NCBI GenBank assembly: GCA_951802425.1 | Contig: OX637796.1 | Coordinates: forward strand, 806,001 to 870,000 | DNA length: 64,000 nt | DNA from: Clavaria fumosa | Taxonomy: Eukaryota; Basidiomycota; Agaricomycetes; Agaricales; Clavariaceae | Reading direction: 5' to 3' | Shown here: positions 19,316 through 30,044 of the stretch, one piece after another | Position numbering within the stretch: position 1 is the stretch's first letter | Layout of the letters: each line of letters begins with the position of its first letter | Made by a program: the position numbers and the translations under genes | Notes under the pieces: generated by a model | Databases searched by the model: none | Seen by the model: only the letters and a program-made list of their open reading frames with translations | Told to the model about the DNA's origin: nothing

Positions 19316-21849
19316 ACCAGACGGTGGTTCGTCTGAGGTATCGCGTCTTCTTTTAGTATCATTCTATCCAAGACAAAGAAATGTTGTGCTCTTACCCTTT
19401 TCCTACGCCGACGCACTTCATTTGTGAGTTCAATCAGTCCACAAGCCCAGACGCAAAGATCGTCACGCCCAGTCCGGTCCTACTTGCACAAAAGGCTGCT
19501 TAAGTCCCGTGTCTGATGTGATATCGGTGGCGGCACTTTTTCCTTGATCTGCAAGCAGAACAGACAGAGAGAGGTGTGCTTGTGTGAGCTTTCATGGCAC
19601 GCGCCAAATAGCGCTTAAAATGCCCAACATACAGTCAAGTGACTCGCCGGAACGTAGATGAAACGTCACCACAGATGCCGAAGCCAACATCGGCAGACAG
19701 ACGGGAAGGCGACAGCGAAATCGAGATGGGCTTCCCGTGATGATAATACATTCACATAACACTCCTTGAGGGACCAAGACACTATGAGCGCAGCGAGGTG
19801 GTTTTTGAGACGAGGCTACACCAAAAAGCGCCCATGGTGAAGAAAGCCAAGAAGAAATCAATAGTTCAATCCACATCTTTTCTGGGGTGGTCGTGATTTA
19901 GTTCACAAGAGCATTGAGGTATCACATGCGTGGATTACCTCTTGGGCCCCGCGGCGTCACCAACTTCCAAGTAGAGTGAAGAACAAGGGACAGATGCAAG
20001 AGAAAAACACGACGACGGCCATCACGCATCACGATCATCATTTCTTGTTCATTGGCATCGTGCTTCGCCCCATCGTGGCGTTTTGACAGCGTGTGGGAGC
20101 CCCGTGGTGAACAGGATGTGCATCTGCGTCAACGCTGTCGTATCTTGCAACGTTTCTCGTGCCAAACGCGTTGAGCCTGCGGGACGGGTCGGTACTTCGA
20201 TTTATTTGGCTCCCATGTTCGCTTGGCATGAGAATGGTAGATTTGCCGAATAACTGCCACACCAAGCTGTCCTTCCGGCGTGTGAGGAGACCGGAAAGGC
20301 GTATACAGTGGGCGTTGAAGTTGAGAGAGTTGCGTAGGGTCAGCCACCCAATCAGTCAGAGACAGGACAAGAATCGTGAGGTCACCCAGAAAACCCTAGG
20401 GCACCTTTGGCGATTAGATAGATGTCTCCGTGCGGACCCTTCGGAGCCTCAGTACGAACAGGGATTGGACTGCGCAGCCACGGGCAGACATTCTCGGCAG
20501 TGGGAAAGGGAACCATCATTTGACAAGGATTAAATCAGACACTCGTCGGACATCTTTACACTCGGCGCGAGATCGCGTGGGTGCTTTGGATGAGTAGATC
20601 TTCCATTACAGGACAGAGCGAAGCAAAGATTTTGTTTGGTGTGGGCGCGTTGGTTAACAGTCAGCAATCTTGCGCCGACTGGGCCAGCGGAAACATCTTG
20701 GGAACGGTATCTCGATCCTAGGACGACGGCTATCTGGGGACACAAACCAACTCAGCGGGCACATCATCCGAACCGCGTCTGAAATCCTATAACGCGCCCA
20801 AACGTCTGTCCGTCTTACGTTACAAAAAAAAGGCGAGGTTGAGACAAGGAACGACGTGAGAAAAAAATGTCGCGACCCACAGCGCGAGAAATGCATATTT
20901 ACAAACGGGTAACGCACCCCCATTTCGCTATCGCGTGCGACAGCGCAACAGCATAGGAGAGAGTGGCGCGGTTTGAGAGGATCGTGGTCGTCTTTGTTGC
21001 CGTTTACGCATGAAATGGTTGACAATGCATCACGTGAATCATCTTATTGATACAACCAACGGGCGTCATCATTCCATTGAATGTTATCGCGCAACAGAAA
21101 GGATGTCAAAGATGCATGTGAGTAAGCATGTGAGTAAGACGTATGGATAAAACAGGGTATTGCAATGAAGAGGATATAAGCACTGCAGCTCAAAGAAGTC
21201 TGCGTACTGGGTCGTAAAAAAGGGTTGTCCATTCTTCGCCTTCCATGCCAAGAAGATAGAATTGATAAATGAGCAACACCATAGCACGATTCGACTGTAC
21301 GTCTGGGCTACCTAGGTCGCTTCTTGGGCATGCCTGTAGTGACCGGGGCGTTACCGACGCTGCGCCTGTCACTATCCGCGGCGAAGTGGGCCGTGCCGGA
21401 ATCTAACAGAGAACACGGAGCTTAGAGGGAGTATACGGAGGCTTCAATCTGAATGAAAGAAACGCACCAGCTCAGACTGACGGAACCTTCGGCCACTGAG
21501 CGCAAACAAACGAATGCGTAATTTGCCCAAGGAGAGGAATGAGTAAAGAACGTAAAAACTAGTTGTGCAATCCATTCCGCCTTGCTTCCCAAAAGTCTTG
21601 GCGGAAAAACGCCTCGGGGATCCACCATACAGGTAAGGGGCTAAAATTCCATCGCAAGTAGGATTCGATGGTGACGGCAGGCGCCCTTTCAACAAGCTCC
21701 ATCATCATGGACAGCTGTCCCTTATATAGGAGAGGGGCGGATGCCGTGGAGGGTGGAAGAAGCTTGGGGTGATTGTAACAGGCGCTGGCAGGAAGAAGGG
21801 AAAGGTCCGTGGAAGCTTTCCGAAAGAATGAAATTGAAATTGATAGGAT
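19316..21849. other. 2.5-kb intergenic region, no gene recognised
   Basis: Only short overlapping frames on both strands occur, without domain signatures. Base composition is normal, with frequent CpG, unlike the transposon tracts. It contains the 3' flanks of the reductase and of the low-complexity protein gene (stop at 21850). I saw no tRNA-like folding or repeats. Confidence 0.5.
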
Positions 21850-24102
21850 TCACCGCCTCCGCACCTCCATGATCGGTTCACCTCTTTCCTCGTAGTCCTC
21901 AAGGTCGTCGTCGCCGTCCCTGATTATTACCACAGGCGGCGGCATCATTCCATATTTGTCGGACGTCTGAAAAAAAGGCTGTGGTGCAGGATGACTCCCG
22001 ATACCACCGTTGGGCCAATGGAAATGCGAGCTTCTCGCCGACGTTGCGTCCGAGGATGAACGCTGATCACTCGCCTGCTCGCTGCTGTAGCAGTTGGATG
22101 GGGGGGAAGGGACAGGGGACGAGGATGAGGATGACGAGAACGACACTCCCGCCGACTTAAGCTTGTCGCTGTCGCCTACGCTCGTGCTCGACGACGGCGT
22201 CGTACCGTCGGTCGCAGGGGGGGCCTCCCGCGGTGAGCGCAGCAGGAGGAAGCCGCGCGTGAACGATGGCAACGACGGTCGAGCCTTCAACACGGTCGAA
22301 TATGAGTCGCGGACGGGTCGCTCTCCAGTAGAGCCACTAGCGGTATGGCTGCTGTTGTTGCCACCGCTGTTGACGCTGTTGCTACTGTTGTTCTGGTTGC
22401 TAAAGCCCGCAGCGGCCGCTTTAAGAGACGGCGTCGACCGCCGTTGCGCAACCTCTCGCGGGGTCGGGTGGGGCGCAGGGTGACGACCGCCGCCGGGCTT
22501 CCACAGCCTTGGATTCTGCGGCCGGCTCGCCGTGTCGTCCTGTGCGATAGACTGTTCCAATGAAAGCTGCGACGCAGTGCGCCCCACAATGACTGGGTGC
22601 CTCTGGCCACCTGCCTGCCTCCGTGAGGCAGTATCGCCCTCCGTAGCCGCAGCATTGGTGGAGAGCGAATCAGTGGACTCTTGTTGCTGCGACTGTTGTC
22701 CTTGCATCAGGGAGAGCATGGTGCGCGGCTTCACCATCGGGTGGCGCTGCCCGCCTGCTTGTCTTCGGCCTCTGCGGCGACGGCGCGGCGAGACAGCCGC
22801 GTCACTCGAGCCATAGCTGCGCTCAGAAGCAGAGGGGGTAATGCCTAAAAGCGAGGCTGCGTAGTCGCTGCTCGCACACGAGGCCTCGTCGATGACGGAC
22901 AGCCTCACGTCCATGCTGGACCCCGCGGGCGTTGCGGGCTGTGGTGCCAGTCGTGGTGGTTGCGGAGAACGCACCTCAGAGAAAGGTAGAGACACTGGAG
23001 ATGCGCTGCCAGAGAGGGAGGCGTCCTGGATATACTGCGTCAGGCCCGAGATGTCGATCACAATTTCTTCGTCTGCGTCCACATCAGAGGGCGGAGACAC
23101 GGGCGCTGGACTTCTCTCCACATCGTCCGCGGTAGACCGGGCCGTAGTGAATATCCCGGGTCTGCTTGCAGGCGGGGGTGGTAGTGGCGGCGTGGGAGGT
23201 GGGGACGGAGGCTGCAGCATTGGGGTCGAGCGAGGCATGGCTGAAAATGTCGTGTTCTCCGCTATCGGCGCCAGCTCAGAGGCCTTGAGCCTCCGTAAAG
23301 AACTTGTGCTACCCGTGAACATGCTCGGGTGGTCGTCCGTCGAATACGACGATCGAGAAGATAGTGTGGACGCTTTCGACGAGAGCGGTGTCATCGAACG
23401 CGACGACACTGACAAGGGGTAACCGCTGCGACTACCACCGCATTGGGCTCGTCTAGATTTGGCGGGAGGAGCCTCGCCAGCATCAGCGAGCGCTGGCCAG
23501 TGCTGGTGGCTATCGTGGCTGTCCGGCACATTTGCATTTCGAGGTTCGTCGGAGTGTGCACGCCTGTCGCGTTGCCTCCAATTGTCGTGCAAGGACGAGG
23601 CTGAAGGGTGCACGGGGACTGTAGGTGGATCCAGGAGGAACATAGGGCGACTCTCCGCTTCGCCATCCCTACGCCAAGAGATGGCCGTTGGGAAATTCAT
23701 CGACTTCGACATACCCCTCGACAAGGATCTGCCGGCAGGTTTTGGAGCACCTCCTAACACGAATTGCGGTTGTGGGCGTTGGTGCACATTGTGGCGAGAC
23801 GAGCCAGAGGAGGATGTTGACGTGGAAGAGGGGACATAAACGGATAGTTGAGGCCTGGAGGCCTGCGGCGGCACCGTCTGTATCGCGACAGACACACGAC
23901 CAGGTCGCTGGCCGTCGTAGCCCATGCCGACGCTCGTCTGGGAAGGGTGGTTGTTCATGACAGGAGCAGAGGGTCGTTCCATGATGAAAGGGCGTTCGCG
24001 AGGAGGCTCTGCAACAGCTGTGGGTGGAGGCGGGCGCGAACGACCAGGAATCACAACATCTCCGAATCGCCTCCAAGTCGATCGATCAAGTTTCTTCTCC
24101 AT
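21850..24102 (-). CDS. Low-complexity Ser/Pro/Arg-rich protein with three G-G-x-R-H-P repeats
   Basis: An uninterrupted 750-codon frame from an ATG at 24102. No known domain is visible. It has a polyproline run at about residues 298-311 (PPSPPPTPPLPPPP) and many Ser-rich stretches. A basic patch, PRRRRRGRR, at 439-447 leads directly into the first of three motif copies: RQAGGQRHPMV (447-457), RQAGGQRHPVI (495-505) and KPGGGRHP (535-542). Each copy is followed some residues later by R-T/S-x-S-L. The C-terminus is acidic then basic (GDDDLEDYEERGEP). Most of the chain looks disordered; the basic patch could be a nuclear signal. A related motif occurs in the protein at 54,250-55,863. Coding status rests on length in one frame with strong GC-rich codon bias; function is unknown. 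Confidence 0.75.
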   Translation of the reverse strand: MEKKLDRSTWRRFGDVVIPGRSRPPPPTAVAEPPRERPFIMERPSAPVMNNHPSQTSVGMGYDGQRPGRVSVAIQTVPPQASRPQLSVYVPSSTSTSSSGSSRHNVHQRPQPQFVLGGAPKPAGRSLSRGMSKSMNFPTAISWRRDGEAESRPMFLLDPPTVPVHPSASSLHDNWRQRDRRAHSDEPRNANVPDSHDSHQHWPALADAGEAPPAKSRRAQCGGSRSGYPLSVSSRSMTPLSSKASTLSSRSSYSTDDHPSMFTGSTSSLRRLKASELAPIAENTTFSAMPRSTPMLQPPSPPPTPPLPPPPASRPGIFTTARSTADDVERSPAPVSPPSDVDADEEIVIDISGLTQYIQDASLSGSASPVSLPFSEVRSPQPPRLAPQPATPAGSSMDVRLSVIDEASCASSDYAASLLGITPSASERSYGSSDAAVSPRRRRRGRRQAGGQRHPMVKPRTMLSLMQGQQSQQQESTDSLSTNAAATEGDTASRRQAGGQRHPVIVGRTASQLSLEQSIAQDDTASRPQNPRLWKPGGGRHPAPHPTPREVAQRRSTPSLKAAAAGFSNQNNSSNSVNSGGNNSSHTASGSTGERPVRDSYSTVLKARPSLPSFTRGFLLLRSPREAPPATDGTTPSSSTSVGDSDKLKSAGVSFSSSSSSSPVPSPPSNCYSSEQASDQRSSSDATSARSSHFHWPNGGIGSHPAPQPFFQTSDKYGMMPPPVVIIRDGDDDLEDYEERGEPIMEVRRR

Positions 24103-26439
24103 TGTTTTTTTGTATGTAAAGGAAAGGAGTGATTGGACGACGTTTGGACGCGGGTGTCTATGTGGCCTGCGGTTATGATATCCGCAGAGAGGGGTGCAGT
24201 CTTCTTCGAGCTCCGCCGGTCAGAGGTTATCTGGCCTAGCCCGTGCCTCTGGGACGGGAGTGGGAGAAGGAGGGGGAAAGGAAAAGAGCAAGAGATGAGA
24301 AGCTCTTGGCAGAGTTGATGGAGACTCAGAGCTGCTTGCCATGCAGCGAGTTAAGCACAGCAAGCCCGCGCGGTGTAGCGTGCACAAAAAATATCAAAAC
24401 AATACCCACCTGCCGCCACACCACAGGGTGTGTTTTAAAAAAAACCACAGATTTCTTGTACCACCACGCCGCTCGCCGCTCCGACGGCTAGATAAGAGGA
24501 TACCATATCTAGGCGCTCAAAGTCAGCATGCGCCCAGGACCCATGTGGAACAGTACTGCTGCCGAGTCGGGCACGCCAAGGTGGCAGATCATGAATGATG
24601 AAAGCAAAGCGACAAGCGAACATCTGCGTTCTCAGGCGTCGGAAACATCCTCCGAAATTCACCCACCCAGGTAATTTGACTGCACGGGCGCTGCCACGGC
24701 ACTCACCGTAGACAACCCGCACACAAAACACCAAACTCAAGAATTACAACCCCCTCGGTCTCTTGATTTCTTCAGCGCCGGAATGGCTAATGCGAATGAA
24801 AATGTTATGAGCCATGAGGTTTTGCAAGGGCTTAGAGCCAGCGATGCACATGATCAGGTACAGCATGATTCTGGTTTACGTAACATATTCCCATGCAGCA
24901 GTAACCCCAGCTCGCCGGCTTGGCACAACCCACATTGGCCCCCCTCGTCCGCCTCATCGCTCGTCATATCCGCGTGCGATTATCGCCAGCCGCGCGCCCA
25001 TGTCAAGTCACTTGGTGACACAACACACTGATCTCGAGGCCGATGATTCGACTGTATTTTTATCTCGTCCTTAGCAGCGTGCTCCTTGCCCCAGGTGAAG
25101 AGTAAATCATCTCGGAGGCGCCAAGCTATCCGGAGATCTCTACCTGGACCCTAAGCGCTTCTGTTGTGGGCCTTTTAGATTGACCTTACTCATTTAAACT
25201 CTGGCCCGTTTGGTCGTTGACCTCGACTTTGCTTTCTCATCCACAATTCACCGTTTTCTGTCGTTTCGGTCTCCCGACACTCTATAGGGTACATGCACGA
25301 GGTGGAGCCAGTGATCGGGCAAGTTTTACCCATCCTTACGCCAAGCATGGGCAGAGAGCTCACATTATGCCCGACGCGACCAACCTATCACAGCACAAAC
25401 GCATACATCACGAGGGTGGCGCCGTTCATTTCCACACCTACGTCACAACGCCACGACGGATCCAGCCCCGGCGCCGAATATGAGAAACACTTGCCTTGTA
25501 CTTGAATGCATCATTCAGACACGTTTGATGGGGATCATGCTGATGCCAACCGTTGACTCTGCTTCGGGCACTAAAGAATCAGCCACCCGTGCGAAGATTT
25601 AGCGTCATTCAACGTGCACTCCCATCCCAAGGAAGAAAATGTACCCCCCACCCCTTGTCCTGTCCCGATTCTTCACCCCTGACACCTTCAGCCAAACCCA
25701 CCCCCGCCGACGCCCACCAGGTCTCTGTCCAAGCTTGTCGTTTTGTTTCAGCGAATAATCTTAGTCTAGTCGTTCCATTCTCAATGAAATTCTACGACAA
25801 CAATGTGCAAGGAGCCTTTAGCCTTGGTTGGTTTTACAACTTACGGCGTATTGGCCACTCCGGAAGGTTCTCGTGAACGTGTACTGTATGCCTCTGGTGG
25901 CGTGACATTCAGCAGTAATCTCGCCGTCGCTTTCCCCATTCGCCTATCGAATCCGACCGTTGTGGCGATACCCGATAGTCCGGTCATCAAAATGAACTCC
26001 CCCACCATATGGTGGTCTTTAATCAGCATCATCTGGTCCACATCGCAGATGACTCGCGGGGGTTTATGCCCTCCTTGTTAAACACGAAGAAATTGGACGC
26101 CACCGCCGTTCGAAACCGCATTCACGCACGGGACTCAATTTTCCTCCCGTTGTGAAAGTGAAAGGCCGGATGTGGCCGTCTATCGTAGTTTGAGCTGCCA
26201 ACCACTGAGAGTTTGAAAACCGGAGACAGGTGGAAAGGGGCCCTCAAGACACAACCAATCCGTTTTTCCCGTCGACACAACCTATCACAGGGAATAGTTG
26301 TGCTTCTGCTATCCTCAATGCTTTCCTGGACCTGGATATTAACCTGCGAACCCTAGTCTAGCATGTGCACCAACTTCTCGCCCGAACTCTCCTTGGTTGC
26401 TTCGATACTCCATCTCAAACATATTCGTCCCACTCTTAT
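24103..26439. other. Intergenic region, no gene recognised
   Basis: The first 250 bases are the 5' flank of the low-complexity gene, with a pyrimidine/purine-rich stretch at about 24,250-24,300. The remainder has only short frames; one 66-codon minus frame (25,841-26,041) lacks any recognisable domain. CpG content is normal. Confidence 0.45.
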
Positions 26440-27600
26440 CAATACATCAATTTCCCTTCGGGTTGGTGGAGCCGTGATCGGCCAGATCTACGACGTTTTT
26501 CCTGCGACGAAATGTCTTGGAGATGATTGGTTCCGTTAGCGATGTAGCGAGAATGAGAAGGAAAGGCCTTACCAACCGTGAAGATGAAGCAGCTTCCTCT
26601 AACCTCAAGGTTGTCTAGCGTGTCGACGTGTGCACGTGTTAAATCTCGCACGTCGATGTACATATTCACTATTTCGGAGGTGGCTTCGTCTTTCCTGGCC
26701 ACGGCGAAGTTGTACCAGATCATGACGGGAGCGTTCAATTTTCATGGTCCGCTAGCTCTACGGATGGGAGGCTGGGCCCAGGAGATTATGCTGTTCGTCT
26801 ATCTCAACGTAACGCCGAATGCCCACAAGATCCATGTGATGGAAGACATGTTCTCTTCAAAAAATTTCTAATCCGCTGATTTCCAAGTCGCTGATGATCA
26901 ACGGTCACTGTCAGCTAGCTCCTTTTGGGATCTGGACTCTGTGCGCCTTTCTCGGCGTGTCTTTGCTGGCACAATATTTATCGTGGCCGCTCGCAGTTTT
27001 CCCGTTCTTTTTCACCGTTTCAACCGCCTGGTCGTTCCAATTGTGTTCTGTAAACAACCTGGGCTCAGAAAGCTTGGTCATAATCACTGCTCTGGGGGAC
27101 GTGACGACGACGCGCCTGACGGAACAACCGGAGATCCGTTTTTGCAACGGAGATGCGTGTACCCATATTCCCGCGCTGAAGTGCTGTTGACAACGGGATC
27201 GCTCATCTCTGTGATCCCATTCTTCGGTGTTGAGAAACTGGCGGATTCTGCGCTACGTACTGACCTTGCGGATCATCGGTGTCTGTATGGGACGGTAATA
27301 CTACGCTCCATGGCGTCGACACCTTTTACAGCCTCATCGAATGTTCCTTCCTGCCGAGGCTCAAGGCCCGTGCATTCACGCTTATCTCTCTCGCCCAATC
27401 TCAGGATGCACCTTTGCGATGTCAAAGACCATGGCTAACTCGAATCTACCTCCTTTTTCTCGACGCTTTTTGAGGATGTCGACCCTTCTCAGGCGAGCGC
27501 ACTGTCCCACAGATGGCGTACCTGTGTTTCAGTTACAGGTCTGGGTGACTATAAAGCCAGAGGCGCCAGAAACGAGGATTGGGGGTACTGACTGTGGGCA
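26440..27600 (-). pseudogene. Decayed inverted copy of the GRE2-like reductase
   Basis: Reading the minus strand from an ATG at 27600, the DNA matches the start of the reductase at 17968 (MPT, then LVSGASGF in a shifted frame, then GTVRS-EKGRH in another). Further on, 27,147-26,911 encodes CSVRRVVVTS, SEPRLFTEHNWNDQAVETV and GHDKYCASK. The segment 26,738-26,600 encodes RKDEATSEIVNMYIDVRDL and RAHVDTLDN. Frame changes occur already in the first 20 codons, so no full protein can be made. The intron positions appear shared with the intact gene, so it arose by DNA duplication rather than from mRNA. Confidence 0.8.
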
Positions 27601-28508
27601 TCGTCGTCGTGGTTTAGTCCAACGGTAGTGTCAAGGCATGGCATCTCATCTAGATATGTTCTACATCATGTAAAGAATTCAAGAATGCAATTGCATGTAT
27701 CTCAGTCAACCTTATTTTCTTGCCAGCCGACTCATATAATATCCAGTAAGGCCACGCTGTGTCACCTCTGGCATCTAGCTCACCGTACGCTATTCAGTTG
27801 TCCACCCTGGTTTGGAGTAACGATGGAGGGGCGAAGGTGCAGGTAGTGGGTATAAATCAATAAATGGCCACAGAACGTTTGGCAGTATTTTCTTTTTTAA
27901 TTGAGCAGGCCAGTCAAAACCACTATTATCTATCCAAATGGTGGAAATTCGCATTAGAGGCAGGCTCAAGTAGCACCACCAACTGCGGCCAACGAGGATA
28001 CCAACCGACGCTACACAGCTCGAAACTCCTCCGCGCTCCTGTATCTCCAACACGAGAAGAGGGAATTTGTCCTCTGCTGAGTCTGCCAAGATTGAGGATA
28101 AACTCAGGCATTGGGACGCATTGCGGTTTCGGGTAGCATCCAAATCATGACGTGGTACGCCCTTTGCCAATCCCCGTCGAGCCTCGGAGATTCGGGCGAG
28201 GTCTACGACGGACCCGCGACATTGTCTAAACCTGGATGAAGGAAGAGAAACGGCTCCGCGGGTTTGTGAAATCATCATGCGCGACTTGCCCGAGGTGAGT
28301 TATCTTGCCGGCAGAAGATGCATAGTATAGATGGAGAAGTGTGGCCCGACGCATCCGCACCCATTCTTCGGATAAACCAACCTAGCGGAGACAGACGAAC
28401 GTGTGTATTTTAGCTGAGTCGTGCACATGGACTAAACAACCCTTGTACGTACACGGTACCGCATATCCACTAGTAGAGTCCTGCTTTTCCATTGGGAATG
28501 TCCATTTC
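27601..28508. other. Intergenic region, no gene supported
   Basis: A 162-codon minus frame (27,790-28,278) is the only long frame. It shows no domain, so I do not call it a gene. The interval holds the 3' flank of the methyltransferase gene. Confidence 0.4.
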
Positions 28509-29792
28509 TCAAGGCATAGCAGACCATCCAATTCGATAGTATGCGTAACAAAGCTCCTCTTCTCCCCGGTTATCTACGTCACAGGCGAGGATTTCTTTAT
28601 GCAGAATTGAGAGCACCGCGGTTTCGACACAACTACTGGAGGGGGGGTCGGGGGCTAGTGGAAAAACTTGTTCTACCGTGCACGATTCGGCTGTGAAAGA
28701 CGAACGGAGCGGAATCAACAAATGAAATTGAAATTGAGTTAGAAGGTGTTCCGTTTCTGTAGGCTTTCGCAGGAGCCGTTCGACGATTGATTTGATCCAT
28801 GTAGCGTGCTCTGGTTCGTAAACAATATCTGCGCCTAGTACAACATCGAAAAGTTGACCAACGGGTGATAACGGTCCAATGGTTGGAGACTCTTCGTTTA
28901 GATTCGCGGGCCACGCAGACCAATCAAGCGCACAACAAGACAGGGAGACCGCATTCTCTGAATCAGGACTTGATGAAGATTCTGGGAAATTCGCGGATAT
29001 ATTGGCTTGCAGGTTCCTGAGCGCCGACGGGTGAAAGTCTGTGGCGACGATTTCTGCTCTCTGTTGTCGGGCTTGCAACAACTTGCCTGCCACGAGGCTG
29101 ACCAGACCCGTCCCGGCACCAAGCTCGAGGACCCTTAGCGTTCTCTGTGGACTACTGCCTGCCTTGAATTTATCTTGAGCCTGACCCAAAGCGAAACCAA
29201 ATGTAGCCGGTTCGTCGACCATCATCTCAGCGAGCACGCAAGCCGCTCCCCATGTCTGGGCACCGACGCTAGAGAAATCGTGGTTTTCCAGAGGGACGTC
29301 CGTCACTTGGACAACAATCGCGTTGCCTGATGTGATTTCCCTATCTATGTGCGCATCGTGGGGTGTGAAGGAGAAGGTTCGGGCGAGGATTCCGGCCGCT
29401 GCCGTCCCAGCGCAGATGGCCAGCAGAGAGGCGCCTTCCGCAAGAAGTCGTTCTGCGGATTCAGCAGTAGAGTCGCTATTTAGAGGAACGTCTCCCGAGA
29501 TGCCTCGTAGTCCCTTGCCCGACGCGAAATATTCAACGAGGGCAGTCAGCCATCGAATCGCGTACGACCTCTCGAATGAATCCGACCTGTAGTGGCTCAG
29601 TAGTATCTGTGGATTCGGGTCGATTGCGTTGGAGTCGGTCAATTGACGCCGCCGTCGGCGCGTACCGCGGACCTCAGGGACATACAAACCACGCAGGTAG
29701 CCCAACGCATCTGATAAGTGTGCTGAGGAGAGATATGGAATCTGTCGAATATGTGGGAGGTGAACCGTAGGAGCAGTTATTTCTCTGGCCAT
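28509..29792 (-). CDS. Methyltransf_16 protein-lysine methyltransferase (EFM2/METTL21-like)
   Basis: A single-exon 427-residue protein from the ATG at 29792; the frame is open for 12 more codons upstream but without an ATG. The N-terminal third (YLRGLYVPEVRG, SFERSYAIRWLTALVEYF) matches what I recall of fungal relatives of yeast Efm2/Efm3, which methylate elongation factor 2. Next comes a class I SAM-binding core: NHDFSSVGAQTWGAACVLAE, motif I RVLELGAGTGLVSL, ATDFHP, and ADIVYEP at the D-x-x-Y position. The chain ends YAYYRIGW. It probably methylates a lysine of a translation factor in the cytosol; the exact target cannot be read from the sequence. It lies 250 bp downstream of GCN2 in the same orientation. 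Confidence 0.85.
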   Translation of the reverse strand: MAREITAPTVHLPHIRQIPYLSSAHLSDALGYLRGLYVPEVRGTRRRRRQLTDSNAIDPNPQILLSHYRSDSFERSYAIRWLTALVEYFASGKGLRGISGDVPLNSDSTAESAERLLAEGASLLAICAGTAAAGILARTFSFTPHDAHIDREITSGNAIVVQVTDVPLENHDFSSVGAQTWGAACVLAEMMVDEPATFGFALGQAQDKFKAGSSPQRTLRVLELGAGTGLVSLVAGKLLQARQQRAEIVATDFHPSALRNLQANISANFPESSSSPDSENAVSLSCCALDWSAWPANLNEESPTIGPLSPVGQLFDVVLGADIVYEPEHATWIKSIVERLLRKPTETEHLLTQFQFHLLIPLRSSFTAESCTVEQVFPLAPDPPSSSCVETAVLSILHKEILACDVDNRGEEELCYAYYRIGWSAMP

Positions 29793-30044
29793 CTTTTCAG
29801 TGACCAGAAAGGGCTGAATGCTGATCACTGAATGTACTAGCTTGATTCAAAGCCTAAAGTACTCACGTATAACAAAGAAACAAGAAGTAAGTATGCATCA
29901 TATTGGAAAGATGTACCATAACCAACTTTGACCCTGTACTCCGGCCCATGCAGACAGTAGAAATGACAAAGTGCGTCGAGGTCATTTGCTGGGCTGTATT
30001 TGAATCTGGATTATTTATTTATTTTTGATGTTGTACGAACGAAA

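Noticed and set aside
22094..23839. Several plus-strand frames of 90-176 codons
   Set aside because: They are shadows of the 750-residue minus-strand gene, produced by its GC-rich third positions.
27593..27640. Possible tRNA D-arm (gtggtttagtccaacggtag)
   Set aside because: It is the 5' end of the reductase pseudogene on the other strand (it aligns with the flank of the intact gene), and no T-arm or acceptor stem follows.
27790..28278. 162-codon minus-strand frame
   Set aside because: No domain, no family resemblance and no intron-exon context; lengths like this occur by chance in GC-rich DNA.
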